Below are positions 38,770-47,723 of a stretch of 64,000 bases of DNA, one piece after another. Position 1 is the first letter of the stretch; every line of letters starts with the position of its first letter. The notes beneath the pieces are model-generated. The model did not search any database, was not told the DNA's origin, and was given only the letters and a program-made list of their open reading frames with translations. Both the position numbers and the translations under genes were made by a program. This DNA is from Myxococcales bacterium 68-20 (lineage in GTDB: Bacteria > Myxococcota_A > Polyangia > Polyangiales > Polyangiaceae): assembly GCA_001899635.1 (NCBI GenBank), contig MKVQ01000041.1:1-64000 (forward strand). The letters run 5' to 3'.

Positions 38770-40371
38770 TCAGCCGGCGCGGGCGAAGAGCTTCGCGTAA
38801 TAGTCGCTGATCGCGTCGCCACCGAGCCGTGTGAAGAACGTCGAATACGCCATCCAGATCGCGAGACCGTTGAGGTCACGGAACATCGGCGGGATGTAGC
38901 GCGGCGGCTTCACGACGCCGTCGTTCACCCGCCTCGCGAGCACGGGGACGTCCTCGTGCGCGACCTTGCCGACGAACAGGTATGGCAGGAGATCCACCCT
39001 GTTGTGCTGGATCGCGCTCCGGATGAATGCGTAGTTGAGAACGATCCCCTTGCAGTAGCAGGCGTCCTTCGTGAACGGCGCACCGCCCTCGATCACGCCG
39101 CCGCGGAAGATCCGGCGCGTGTTGTGGAAGCACTCCTCCTCGTCGTAGCCCTCGGTGCGGAACCACTCGAAGACTTCGAGGAAGTTCGCGCCGTCCTCGG
39201 CCTTGTCGACGGCGAGCACGCGATCGTTGAGCCTCCGCGCGCGCCGCGGGTACGTCCGGAACGTGAAGATCTCGCAGAGCGCCGCGAGCCCCTCCTGCAC
39301 CGTCGTCGTCCGCGGAGGCCCCTTCGAGAGCCAGCGCGCCACCGCCTGCGCCTGGCCGTTGAGCGACGTCGCGACGTGCACCCAGCCCTCGTGGACCTCG
39401 AGGATGTCGATGTCTCGCTGCGAGAACCTCGCGCCCGAGCGGACCTTCACGTAGTCGCTGCCCGCAGCAGCGTCGCTCAGGATGGTGTCGTCGACCTCGA
39501 CCCTCACCGCGGCGTCGCCGAAGTAGCTGGTGAGCCGCTGGTTCAGCTCCGACGCCGCCTCCGCCGCGGGGATGTTGCGCTCGTACTGGATGCCGAGGAG
39601 CGACTCGTCGATGTTCGTGAGGATCTCGTAAAGGAGGTGCCCGAGATCGCGCAGCGTGGCGATGCCGTCGGGGAACTTGTCCTTCGGAGACCCGTAGAGC
39701 TTGCGGGAGTAGGCGTAGAAGACCGGCGTGCTGCGCGCCGCGAGCATGCGAGCGACGTCGCGGTACTCGAGCGCCGTCCGCGCGAGGATCGCTCCGATGG
39801 CGTCGGCCTCGCCGAGCTCGCGATCGACGTCGCGCGCGATCTCCTCGTAGACGGCGACCTTCGCGCTCGGATCGAAGCCGAGCGGGTTCCGGTCGTAGTA
39901 CTCGCCGTCGACCTTCGGGAGCTCACGGTAACGCGACTTCTTGAACTGCTCCTCGACGTCGTTGTCCCAGCGGATGGCCTGGAGCACACGGATCTCGCGC
40001 TGCGCGTCGACGATGCGCTGCGCGAGGCCGGCGACGATCTCTTTGTAGCTCCGCCATGGTCCTGCGGCCGGGAGCGGCGGGATCGACGGGTGACGCGGCT
40101 CGCCCTCCTCGGGCTCGGCGGCGGCAGCTGTCCCCGGTCGCGATGGACGCGGCGGAGGGACACTTCCTCCCCGCCCCTTCTTCGCCGGCTCGGCGTCGAC
40201 GACGGAGCGGCTCGACGAGGACGGCGGCGGCGGCGGCAACGTCCCGCTCGTGCGGCCGTTGCCGTTCTTCTCCTTGCCCTCGGTCTTGGGCTTGGGCGAC
40301 TCGTCCTCGTCCTTGCCCTTCCGGCGTTCGCTCTCCTGTGAGGACGCGCGATCGGCCATATTCGTTCTCAT
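38770..40371 (-). CDS. DUF1704 (QEGLA) family putative metallopeptidase
   Basis: A 533-residue protein. An N-terminal low-complexity region to about residue 110 (charged, then Pro/Ser-rich) precedes the DUF1704 domain. The zinc motif HEGWVH (HExxxH) is near residue 325 and the diagnostic VQEGLAALCEI near 357, the QEGLA of the older name for this family. Eukaryotic relatives (MATCAP/KIAA0895L) are tyrosine carboxypeptidases, so the bacterial protein is probably a metallopeptidase acting on a C-terminal residue; its substrate is unknown. ATG 40371 or 40359 could be used. The Cys-rich gene follows. Confidence 0.85.
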   Translation of the reverse strand: MRTNMADRASSQESERRKGKDEDESPKPKTEGKEKNGNGRTSGTLPPPPPSSSSRSVVDAEPAKKGRGGSVPPPRPSRPGTAAAAEPEEGEPRHPSIPPLPAAGPWRSYKEIVAGLAQRIVDAQREIRVLQAIRWDNDVEEQFKKSRYRELPKVDGEYYDRNPLGFDPSAKVAVYEEIARDVDRELGEADAIGAILARTALEYRDVARMLAARSTPVFYAYSRKLYGSPKDKFPDGIATLRDLGHLLYEILTNIDESLLGIQYERNIPAAEAASELNQRLTSYFGDAAVRVEVDDTILSDAAAGSDYVKVRSGARFSQRDIDILEVHEGWVHVATSLNGQAQAVARWLSKGPPRTTTVQEGLAALCEIFTFRTYPRRARRLNDRVLAVDKAEDGANFLEVFEWFRTEGYDEEECFHNTRRIFRGGVIEGGAPFTKDACYCKGIVLNYAFIRSAIQHNRVDLLPYLFVGKVAHEDVPVLARRVNDGVVKPPRYIPPMFRDLNGLAIWMAYSTFFTRLGGDAISDYYAKLFARAG

Positions 40372-40566
40372 TTTTGCATCCCGAAGGCTGCAAGTTCCAG
40401 CAAAATGCATGCTTCTGCCCAATTCGCCGGTCGCAGTGCTGCGATCTCTCCCTCTCCAGCTCAGCGTGCGGTCGCATCGACGCGACTCCAGAGGCCGCGT
40501 CAGTGGTCACGTAGCGGTCGCGTGATGCGCGCTGGCCTGTCGGGTCGCTTTTGCTAGTTCAAGCGC

Positions 40567-41376
40567 GTGCGCATCGCATCGCTTCACGTCTACCCGGTCA
40601 AAGGCGCCCGCGGCATCACGCTCGAGCATGCCGAAGTGCTCGCTTCCGGAATCCGTCACGACCGTCGCTTCATGGTCGTCGGCGAAGACGGCGTCTTCCT
40701 CACGCAGCGCGAACATCCGCGAATGGCGCTGGTCGACGTCGCGATCGAGGGCGATCGCCTCATCCTCTCGACGGACGGCAAGACCGCATCCGTACCGCTG
40801 ACGCCCGAGGGGCCCCGCCGACGCGTGCGTGTCTGGGACGACGAGCTCGACGCCATCGACGTCGGCGGCGAAGGGGCGGCGCTCTTCTCCGATCACCTCG
40901 GTCGAGCCTGCTCGCTCGTGTTCATGCCCCTCGACGTGGTCCGCCCGGTCGAGGCGCCGTACGGTCAGCCCGGCGATCGCGTCGGCTTCGCGGACGCGTA
41001 TCCCGTCCTCGTCGCGACGCTCTCGTCCCTCGCCGATCTCAACGCACGCCTGGTGAAGAGTGGAGCCGCGCCCGTCCCGATGGATCGCTTCCGCCCGAGC
41101 ATCGTCGTCGACGGTGGCGCGCCGTTCGAGGAGGAGAACGCGAGTCGAGCGCGGCTCGGATCGATCACCGTCCGCATGCCGAAGCGCTGCGCACGCTGCC
41201 AGGTCACGACGGTCGATCAAACGACCGCGGCGACGAGCAAAGAGCCGCTTCGGACGCTCGCGAGCTACCGCTCGGAGGGAAACAAGGTGAACTTCGCGAT
41301 GAACGCGATCCCCGATCTCGCTCCGGGCACCTCGGCGGAGATCCGCGTCGGCGATGTCGTGACCTACGAGCGCTGA
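40567..41376 (+). CDS. MOSC domain-containing protein (YcbX/mARC type)
   Basis: A 269-residue molybdenum-cofactor sulfurase C-terminal type protein. The N-terminal MOSC-N beta barrel (SLHVYPVKGARGITLEHAEV near 4-23) is followed by the MOSC domain (RFRPSIVVDG near 174-183). A candidate molybdenum ligand Cys lies in MPKRCARCQV near 200. Members reduce N-hydroxylated compounds or transfer sulfur with molybdenum cofactor. The C-terminal 2Fe-2S domain of YcbX is absent, so a separate electron donor would be needed. The start is GTG; it is convergent with the MoxR gene. Confidence 0.88.
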   Translation: MRIASLHVYPVKGARGITLEHAEVLASGIRHDRRFMVVGEDGVFLTQREHPRMALVDVAIEGDRLILSTDGKTASVPLTPEGPRRRVRVWDDELDAIDVGGEGAALFSDHLGRACSLVFMPLDVVRPVEAPYGQPGDRVGFADAYPVLVATLSSLADLNARLVKSGAAPVPMDRFRPSIVVDGGAPFEEENASRARLGSITVRMPKRCARCQVTTVDQTTAATSKEPLRTLASYRSEGNKVNFAMNAIPDLAPGTSAEIRVGDVVTYER

Positions 41377-41383
41377 GCGAGAG

Positions 41384-42454
41384 TCAGCCGATGCTCTCGA
41401 CGACCTTGCGCAGGACGTCGGTGTCGCGCACGCCTTCGGCCTCCGCGCGGTAGCTCATCACGAGACGATGCCGGAGGACCGGCACGACGAGCGCACGCAC
41501 GTCCTCGACGTCGGCTGCCGCCTCGCCGCGAAGCGCGGCGCGAGCCTTCGCCGCGAGCACAAGCGCCTGCGAGCCGCGCGGACCGGCGCCGAAGCGCACG
41601 TACTCGGCGACCTCGCGCGGAGCCGATGCCGAGCTGGCGCCATGAGAGTCCTTCGGGCGCGTCGCTCGCCCGAGGGCGACGGCGAGCTGAATCGCCGCGT
41701 CCGTGACCGGGATGCGCGGCACGAGCGCCTGCAGCGCACGCACGTCGTCGGACGAGAGCACGCGCGGGATGGTGCCGACGTCCGCGCTGGTCGTTCGGCG
41801 CGCGATCTCGCGCTCCTCGGCTTCGGACGGGTAGTCGACGTGGATCTCGAGGAGGAAGCGATCGAGCTGCGCCTCGGGCAGCGGGTACGTGCCCTCCTGT
41901 TCGATCGGGTTGCGCGTCGCGAACACCTGGAAGGGATCGGGCAGCTGGTGCGTGCGCGTGCCCACGGTGACGCGCCGCTCCTGCATCGCCTGGAGGAGCG
42001 CGGCCTGCGTCTTCGGCGGCGTGCGGTTGATTTCGTCGGCGAGGATCAGGTTGTGGAAGATCGGTCCGGCGAGGAAGCGCACACGCCGGTGGACGACGCC
42101 CTGGTTGTCCTCGTCCTCCTGGAGCACGTCGGTCCCCGTGATGTCCGCGGGGAGGAGGTCCGGCGTGAACTGCACACGACCGAACGAGAGATCGAGCGCC
42201 TCGGCGAGCGAGGCCACCAGCAGCGTCTTCGCGAGCCCGGGCACCCCGACGAGGAGGGCATGGCCGCGCGCGAGCAGCGCGACGAGCATGAGGTCGACGA
42301 CCTCTTCCTGACCGACGACCTTGTGACCGATGGCCTCGTGCAGCGCCTTGCTCGCGCCCGCCGCACGAGCAAGGAGGTCGATGTCGCTTGGTGCGCCGGG
42401 CGGACGCGGCGCTTCGCTCGCGCTTGCCTGGGGAGGGGCGTTGCTCACCTCCAA
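41384..42454 (-). CDS. MoxR-family AAA+ ATPase
   Basis: A 356-residue cytoplasmic AAA+ ATPase. The Walker A is [14 protein letters not shown] near residue 75, Walker B with [17 protein letters not shown] near 145 follows, and sensor segments are normal ([20 protein letters not shown] near 195). MoxR proteins act as chaperones for partner vWA proteins, and here no vWA gene adjoins (the one at 24469 is the only one in the window). The start may be TTG 42454 or GTG 42448. It is divergent from the small membrane protein gene at 42632. Confidence 0.9.
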   Translation of the reverse strand: MEVSNAPPQASASEAPRPPGAPSDIDLLARAAGASKALHEAIGHKVVGQEEVVDLMLVALLARGHALLVGVPGLAKTLLVASLAEALDLSFGRVQFTPDLLPADITGTDVLQEDEDNQGVVHRRVRFLAGPIFHNLILADEINRTPPKTQAALLQAMQERRVTVGTRTHQLPDPFQVFATRNPIEQEGTYPLPEAQLDRFLLEIHVDYPSEAEEREIARRTTSADVGTIPRVLSSDDVRALQALVPRIPVTDAAIQLAVALGRATRPKDSHGASSASAPREVAEYVRFGAGPRGSQALVLAAKARAALRGEAAADVEDVRALVVPVLRHRLVMSYRAEAEGVRDTDVLRKVVESIG

Positions 42455-42631
42455 GCTGTTCGCACGACCGCGGGCACGCTGTCAAAGGCGCTTTCGTCGC
42501 CCATCCTTGGAGGAAAGGCTCCTGCGGCCGTCGACCGGCCCATTCCCCCTCCATCGCGCCTCCCCGCCCCGCTCGGCCGCCGTGCCCCGAGGTTGCGAAC
42601 GCCGCCCCGTGCGTGTAGACGGCACCAAGGG

Positions 42632-42904
42632 ATGCGACAACCCAGCCTTTCACCGGAGACGGAGCCCGCGCCGTCGGCACCGGCGCCCTCTCCCGCCCCG
42701 ACCGCCACGGAGATCGTGACGCGGCCGGAGCCGGGGCTGGCGCGGGGCAAGTGGGAGGCGCCGGCATGGTCCTTCTGGGTCATGCTCGCCGTCGTCATCC
42801 TCGGCGCGCTCGCCTACCTCCTCCGGCGCCTCGGAGTGCTCCGGATTGGCCAGGGGAAGAAGGCCGAGTCGACACCTCCCTCCTCCAGAATGCGACGTCA
42901 TTGA
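42632..42904 (+). CDS. small single-span membrane protein
   Basis: A 90-residue protein. Residues 1-44 are Pro/Ala/Glu-rich and unstructured; residues about 47-65 form one membrane helix (SFWVMLAVVILGALAYLL), followed by a short basic tail. The stop TGA at 42902-42904 overlaps a TTG that is the likely start of the next gene (TTGA), so the two are translationally coupled. No family was recognised. It may be a partner of the flippase-like protein, but that is inference from the coupling. Confidence 0.65.
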   Translation: MRQPSLSPETEPAPSAPAPSPAPTATEIVTRPEPGLARGKWEAPAWSFWVMLAVVILGALAYLLRRLGVLRIGQGKKAESTPPSSRMRRH

Positions 42905-43914
42905 AAACGAACCTTCGGCGCATCCTGGTCGCGATGCTCCTCGGCGTCTGCGTCTACGGCGGCTTCGTCGTCTACCGAGGCGTGGGTGAGATCGGACGTT
43001 CGCTCGAGCACTTCAAGCCGAGCGCCTTCGTGATCGCGTGCGCGCTCGCCTTCGGCAACTACGTCCTCCGCTACTTCAAGTGGGAGTTCTATCTCTCGCG
43101 CCTCCAGATCCGCGGCGTGAAGAAGATGGACAGCTTCCTGACCTACCTCTCCGGGTTCGTCCTCACGGTCACACCGGGCAAGGTCGGCGAGGTGTTCAAG
43201 TCGCTCATCTTGTTCGAGACGTACGGCGTCCCGATCACGAAGACCGCGCCGATCGTCGTCGCCGAACGCGCGACCGACGTGGTCGGCATCGTGCTCTTGA
43301 TCATCGCCAGCGCTTCGCTCGGGTTCGCCGGAGGCCTCGTCTGGGCAGGCGTCGGCGCCGGGCTCGTGCTCGCCCTTCTCCTCGTGGTCGGGCACCGCGG
43401 GCTATCGCTCTGGCTCATCGGCCTCGTCGGGCGCCTTCCGGGACGGCTCGGGAAGATCGCGCCCAAGCTCGAGGCCGCTTACGAGAGCCTCGCGACGATG
43501 CTCAAGCCGCGGAACCTGTTCGTCCCGAGCGTCCTCAGCGCCGCGGCCTGGATGCTCGAGTGCCTCTCGCTCTGGGTCATCCTCGGCGGCTTCGGCGAGT
43601 CGACCAGCGTCTCGCTCTCGACGTTCTTCTACTCGACCAGCACCCTCGTCGGTGCGATCGTCCCCGTCCCCGGCGGCCTCGGCGTGACCGAGAGCGCGCT
43701 GATGGGACAGATGACGACGATGGGCCACGTCGAGGGGAGCACGGCCACGGCCGCGATGATCCTCGTCCGCTTTGCAACGCTGTGGTTCGCCGTCATCGTC
43801 GGCTTCGTCGCCCTCTCGTTGATGAAGCGCCGCTTTCCGGGTCTCCTCGCGAAGGACGCGAAGGACACGACGGACACGAACGACGAAGCGAGCGCGAAGG
43901 GCGAGGCGGCCTGA
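42901..43914 (+). CDS. flippase-like membrane protein (lysylphosphatidylglycerol synthase TM region family)
   Basis: A 337-residue protein with about eight membrane segments (RILVAMLLGVCVYGGFVVY, TDVVGIVLLIIASASLGFAG, AGLVLALLLVV, AVIVGFVALSL and others). It belongs to the UPF0104/AglD2-like family that shares the membrane part of MprF and includes candidates for lipid flipping. Conserved pieces include the TVTPGKVGEVFKS segment near 87 and PVPGGLGVTESALMG near 255. The TTG start at 42901 gives the coupling described for the previous gene; ATG 42934 is an alternative. It acts in the inner membrane. Confidence 0.88.
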   Translation: MKTNLRRILVAMLLGVCVYGGFVVYRGVGEIGRSLEHFKPSAFVIACALAFGNYVLRYFKWEFYLSRLQIRGVKKMDSFLTYLSGFVLTVTPGKVGEVFKSLILFETYGVPITKTAPIVVAERATDVVGIVLLIIASASLGFAGGLVWAGVGAGLVLALLLVVGHRGLSLWLIGLVGRLPGRLGKIAPKLEAAYESLATMLKPRNLFVPSVLSAAAWMLECLSLWVILGGFGESTSVSLSTFFYSTSTLVGAIVPVPGGLGVTESALMGQMTTMGHVEGSTATAAMILVRFATLWFAVIVGFVALSLMKRRFPGLLAKDAKDTTDTNDEASAKGEAA

Positions 43915-43960
43915 GCTCGGGCTCGCGCCCCGACCACCCGCCGAGCTGCGCCTTCGGCGC
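43915..43960 (-). repeat. dispersed intergenic repeat, family 1
   Basis: On the minus strand it reads GCGCCGAAGGCGC, then AGCTCGGCGGGTGGTC and GGGGCGCGAGCCCCGAG. It fills the gap between the convergent flippase-like and RluD-type genes and may serve as their shared terminator. Confidence 0.75.
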
Positions 43961-43977
43961 TCGTTGACTGCCGCCCG

Positions 43978-45087
43978 TCAGGGCATCGCGCGCAGCGTCG
44001 CCAGCGCGAGCTGGAAGTCCGCCGGCGGATCGACCTCGAAGCGCACGGCCTTCCCCGTCATCGGGTGGATGAACCCGAGGACGCGCGCATGGAGCGCCTG
44101 GCGCTCGAGGGCGATCGCCGCCTCGCGGAGGACGGCGTGCTTCGGGAGCTTGCCGTAGACCGGATCGCCGAGGATGGGCGTCCGGTTGTCGGCGAGGTGC
44201 ACGCGGATCTGATGCGTTCGCCCTGTCTCCAGCCGGCACGCCACGTAGGTGGCATGCGGGCCGAATTGCTCGAGCGGCCGCACGTGGGTGACCGCTCGTT
44301 TGCCGGTCTTCACCTTCGAGGAGAAGCGGATGCGGTCCGTCGGGTGCCGCCCGTGAAGCGTGTCGAAGGTGACCGCGGCGACTTGCCCGACGCAGAGCGC
44401 GACGTACTCGCGCTCGATCGAATGCGTCGCGAACTGCGCCTTCAGGTGCTCTCGCGCGCGCGGATGCCGCGCGACCACCATCAAGCCGCTCGTGTCCTTG
44501 TCGAGGCGATGCACGATCCCCGGTCGGCTGCGATCGAGGTCGAAGTCGAATGGGCCGCCCGGGAGGCCCGGCACGATCGCGTCGGCGAGGGTGTCGCTCG
44601 CCTCCTTCTTCCCGGCTCGCGTACCCCTCGCCCCCTTCGTCGGCGTCGCGAGAGCGGGGACCGATACGCTCGGTCGCTCGTCGACCTCCTCGTCACCGTC
44701 GGGCGGGTCGAACACGCCGCGAGCGAGGAGGCCGTTCACGAGCGTGCCGGTGTGATGGCCACGCGCCGGATGCACGACGAGGCCGGCGGGCTTGTCGAGC
44801 ACGATGACGGCGTCGTCCATGTAGACGACCTCGAACTCGACGCCGGCGTCGGCGAGCGCCTCGGTCTTCGGGGGCGGCTCGGGCTCGACGTCGATGCGCG
44901 CGCCCTCCCGGAGCTTCTCGGACGCCTTCTTCGCGACGCCGTCGACCTTGACGCCGCCATGCTCGATCCAGCGCTGGAGCTCGGTCCGTGAGGGGCCGCC
45001 TTCCATCGCAGAGAGCGTCGAGGCCAGGAAGCGGTCGAGCCGCGTCCCCTCGGCTTCCCGGGGCACGACGAGGAGGATGGGTCGCAT
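43978..45087 (-). CDS. RluD/RluC-type pseudouridine synthase
   Basis: A 369-residue enzyme that converts uridine to pseudouridine in rRNA. An N-terminal S4 RNA-binding domain covers residues 10-70 (GTRLDRFLASTLSAM, SRTELQRWIEHGGVKVDG). The catalytic Asp is in RPGIVHRLDKDTSG near 190-203, with the later motifs RFSSKVKTGKRA and LETGRTHQIRVHL. A charged insertion of about 55 residues lies between the second S4 part and the catalytic motif (about 122-176). The small 87-residue gene is 39 bp upstream on the same strand. It is probably RluD-like but the target site cannot be told. Confidence 0.92.
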   Translation of the reverse strand: MRPILLVVPREAEGTRLDRFLASTLSAMEGGPSRTELQRWIEHGGVKVDGVAKKASEKLREGARIDVEPEPPPKTEALADAGVEFEVVYMDDAVIVLDKPAGLVVHPARGHHTGTLVNGLLARGVFDPPDGDEEVDERPSVSVPALATPTKGARGTRAGKKEASDTLADAIVPGLPGGPFDFDLDRSRPGIVHRLDKDTSGLMVVARHPRAREHLKAQFATHSIEREYVALCVGQVAAVTFDTLHGRHPTDRIRFSSKVKTGKRAVTHVRPLEQFGPHATYVACRLETGRTHQIRVHLADNRTPILGDPVYGKLPKHAVLREAAIALERQALHARVLGFIHPMTGKAVRFEVDPPADFQLALATLRAMP

Positions 45088-45126
45088 CCGCTCACCTTCC
45101 TCCGATCGCCCGGCCGGAGGCCCGGG

Positions 45127-45390
45127 CTACCAGATCCTCGACTTGATGTGGCCCTTGGCCTTGATCAGGATGTCGACCAGCGCGCGGTCGTAGAAGTTCT
45201 TCGGGTAGAGCTCGGGGGCAACGCGGCGCTTGTAGAGCGCGCGGCCCTCCTCGATCTCCTCCGCGAGCGTCTCGAAGAGGTTGTCGTTCGTGATGCCGTT
45301 GACGATCTTCTCTTCGTTGTAGAGCGAAAGGTCGCTCGCGATGGCTCGGGCCAGGCGGCGGGCGGCTTCCTCGGTCTCGATGAGCGGCAT
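45127..45390 (-). CDS. small conserved helical protein
   Basis: An 87-residue cytoplasmic protein, all helical in pattern (MPLIETEEAARRLARAIASD, LFETLAEEIEEGRALYKRRV) with no Cys. GAGGAG lies 9 nt before the ATG. It is 39 bp ahead of the pseudouridine synthase gene and likely in its operon. I do not recognise a family with a known role, though proteins of this appearance are often listed as unknown in deltaproteobacteria-type genomes. Confidence 0.75.
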   Translation of the reverse strand: MPLIETEEAARRLARAIASDLSLYNEEKIVNGITNDNLFETLAEEIEEGRALYKRRVAPELYPKNFYDRALVDILIKAKGHIKSRIW

Positions 45391-45769
45391 CGGTAACTCT
45401 CCTCGGGGCCCACATCGTTGCTGGATGAGCCGAGCAAAACGGCTCGGGCACGTGCGAGATGCGGACCATCAGTATCGCGAACGCGACGCACCGATGTCAA
45501 AGGGACCGCACCGCCCTCTTTGGCAGCGCTCGGGGGCAGCGCTCGGGACGGCTCACCTCGACCGCTGGCCTCGGATGCCCTGGGGGGCTCGCCAGCCGCG
45601 CCGAGTTGGGGGTGGGATGGATGGGTGGAGGTGGATGGTGGATGGGTGGAGCGGCATTCTGACCGGTCCGGCCGGCGGCAGCTCCACGCATCCCCCCTCC
45701 CATGAAGCGAGAACCGAGGATACGAACCCCCGAGGCGCGGTGGGATTCTGGTAGAAATGACTGTTGACC
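45391..45769. other. divergent intergenic region with G-rich repeats
   Basis: 379 bp between the small helical protein (minus) and the acyl-AMP ligase (plus). It must hold two promoters, of which no consensus was seen. The most striking part is a G-rich stretch of GGTGGATG-like units at 45608-45652, listed separately. Open frames through it are low-complexity and were not called. Confidence 0.5.
45608..45652 (+). repeat. G-rich short repeats (GGATGGGTGGAG type)
   Basis: TGGGGGTGGGATGGATGGGT is followed by GGAGGTGGATGGTGGATGGG and TGGAG. The strand has many closely spaced G runs of two to five, so it could form a G-quadruplex. It lies about 120-160 bp upstream of the acyl-AMP ligase start. 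Confidence 0.7.
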
Positions 45770-47623
45770 ATGGCCTCGACCTTTCCGACGCTCGCCGCCG
45801 CGCTCGAAGACGCCGCCAAGGCCGACCCGACGCTTGGCTTCCGATTCGTCTCCGAGGACGGTGTTCCCGGCTTCGGGAGCAACACCACGAGCGAGGCATC
45901 GTTCTCCTACACGGCCCTCGAGCGGGCGAGCGCCCGCTACGGCGGCGCCCTCCAGGCGCTCGGTCTCAAGAAGGGCGATCGCGTCGCGCTCATCTGCCCG
46001 GCGAACGAGGACTTCGTCCTCTGCTTCTTCGGCGCGATCCGCGCCGGGATCATCCCGGTCCCCATCTACCCGCCACTCGGCCTCGGCCAGCTCCAGGGCT
46101 ATCTCGACAACACACGCCACATCGTCGCGAAGAGCGGGGCGCGCGCGCTCGTGACCACCGCCCAGATCAAGCGCCTCCTCGGCACCGTTCAGGCGTCGGC
46201 GCCGTCGCTCGAGCAGGTCGTCGCCGTCGAGGCGATCCGCGAGTCGCTCGAGACGCTCAAGCCCACGAAGATCGCGCCCGACGACATCGCGTTCCTCCAG
46301 TACACGAGCGGCTCGACGTCACGGCCCAAGGGCGTGACGCTCACCCACGAGAACCTGATGGCCAACGTGCGCTGCATCATGCACGACGGCCTGCAGGTCA
46401 CGCCCGAAGACCGCGGCATCTCGTGGCTGCCGCTCTACCACGACATGGGGCTCATCGGCTTCGTCCTCGCCCCGGTCGCGTATCGCATCCCCGTCGTCTT
46501 CCTGCCGCCACTGCTGTTCCTCAAACGGCCGGTCTCGTGGCTCCAGGCCTTCACCCGCCACAAGGGCACGATCGCCTATGCGCCCAACTTCGCCTTCGCG
46601 CTCTGCGTGAAGCGCATCCGCGACCGCGAGCTCGAGAACATCGACCTCTCCACCTGGCGCGTCGCCGGCTGCGGCGCCGAGCCGATCCGGCCCGAGACGC
46701 TCGAGGCCTTCGCAGAGAAGTTCGGCAAGGTCGGCTTCCAGTCGAAGGCGCTGCTGCCGTCCTACGGCATGGCCGAGTCGTCGCTGGCGATTTCGTTCTC
46801 CGCGGTCGGCGAAGGGATGAAGACCATCTCCGTCGACGGCGAGACCCTCTGGGCGGAGAACAAGGCGAAGCTCGTTGCCGAAGACGATCCGCGCGCCGTT
46901 CGGCTCGTGTCCTGCGGACCGAACTTCCCGCTCCACGAGATCGCGGCGTTCGCGCCGGACGGCACGACCGCGAGCGCGCCGCTTCCCGAAGACAGCGTCG
47001 GCGAGCTCCGGATCAAGGGCCCGAGCGTGATGAAGGGCTACTGGGAGGACGTCGAGCGGACGAAGGAGTCGTTCGTCGGCGAATGGCTGAAGACCGGCGA
47101 CCTCGGCTTCGTCCACGACGGCGACGTGTACATCTGCGGCCGCTCGAAAGAGGTCATCATCGTCAACGGCCGCAACTACTACCCCCAGGACATCGAGTGG
47201 GAGGCGAGCCGCGTCGAGGGCGTCCGCAAGGGCAACGTCATCGCGTTCGGCGCGCGCGACAACGTCGAGCGCGATCGCGAGCGCGTGGTCGTCGCGTTCG
47301 AATGCCAGGACGTGCCGAAGTCCACCGAAGCGCGGGACCTCGCGACGGAGAAGCACGCCCTCGTGCAGACCGTCCGCAAGCTCGTCCAAGAAGGCATGGG
47401 CCTCACGCTCGACGACGTCGTCCCCCTCGCGCCCGGCGTCCTGCCGAAGACGTCGAGCGGAAAGCTCCAGCGCGCCAAGACGCGCGAGCTCTACGAGACC
47501 GGTGAGCTCACGCAGCGCAAGGCGCCGCGCGCGGAAGACAAGCTCGGCGTGCTGAAGGAAGCGGCCAAGAGCCAGCTCTCGTACTTCAAGCTCGCCGTCC
47601 TCAGCAGTCGCAAGAAGAGCTGA
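45770..47623 (+). CDS. fatty acyl-AMP ligase (FAAL-like)
   Basis: A 617-residue AMP-forming enzyme that activates a fatty acid to acyl-AMP. The ATP loop is YTSGSTSRPKGVTLTHEN near residue 183. The large domain shows the typical DRGISWLPLYHDMGLIGFV near 217 and YGMAESSLAIS near 333, and the C-terminal hinge reads GRSKEVIIVNGRNYYPQDIE near 460. These last motifs are those of FAAL proteins, which load ACP or polyketide synthases rather than CoA. No PKS adjoins, but the ACP/ketosynthase operon is about 10 kb away. The ATG at 45770 is used. Confidence 0.9.
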   Translation: MASTFPTLAAALEDAAKADPTLGFRFVSEDGVPGFGSNTTSEASFSYTALERASARYGGALQALGLKKGDRVALICPANEDFVLCFFGAIRAGIIPVPIYPPLGLGQLQGYLDNTRHIVAKSGARALVTTAQIKRLLGTVQASAPSLEQVVAVEAIRESLETLKPTKIAPDDIAFLQYTSGSTSRPKGVTLTHENLMANVRCIMHDGLQVTPEDRGISWLPLYHDMGLIGFVLAPVAYRIPVVFLPPLLFLKRPVSWLQAFTRHKGTIAYAPNFAFALCVKRIRDRELENIDLSTWRVAGCGAEPIRPETLEAFAEKFGKVGFQSKALLPSYGMAESSLAISFSAVGEGMKTISVDGETLWAENKAKLVAEDDPRAVRLVSCGPNFPLHEIAAFAPDGTTASAPLPEDSVGELRIKGPSVMKGYWEDVERTKESFVGEWLKTGDLGFVHDGDVYICGRSKEVIIVNGRNYYPQDIEWEASRVEGVRKGNVIAFGARDNVERDRERVVVAFECQDVPKSTEARDLATEKHALVQTVRKLVQEGMGLTLDDVVPLAPGVLPKTSSGKLQRAKTRELYETGELTQRKAPRAEDKLGVLKEAAKSQLSYFKLAVLSSRKKS

Positions 47624-47634
47624 GGCGCTCCGCA

Positions 47635-47656
47635 GCGGCTCGCGACGACGAGCCGC
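47635..47656. terminator. hairpin after the acyl-AMP ligase
   Basis: A perfect 8-bp stem (GCGGCTCG / CGAGCCGC) with a 6-base loop lies 11 bp beyond the stop. There is no T tract. Confidence 0.45.
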
Positions 47657-47689
47657 ACCGGACGGCCTCGCACCCGCCGTCGGTTTGCA

Positions 47690-47712
47690 GTTTAGAATCA
47701 TTCTCATTAGAG
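47690..47712 (+). promoter_or_regulatory. PerR/Fur-type operator upstream of the regulator gene
   Basis: GTTTAGAATCATTCTCATTA lies about 15-34 bp before the ATG at 47724. Its core AGAAT-C-ATTCT is a perfect inverted repeat, close to the TTAGAATNATTCTAA form of PerR boxes. It would allow the regulator to control its own gene. Confidence 0.65.
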
Positions 47713-47723
47713 TTTGGTTCCAG

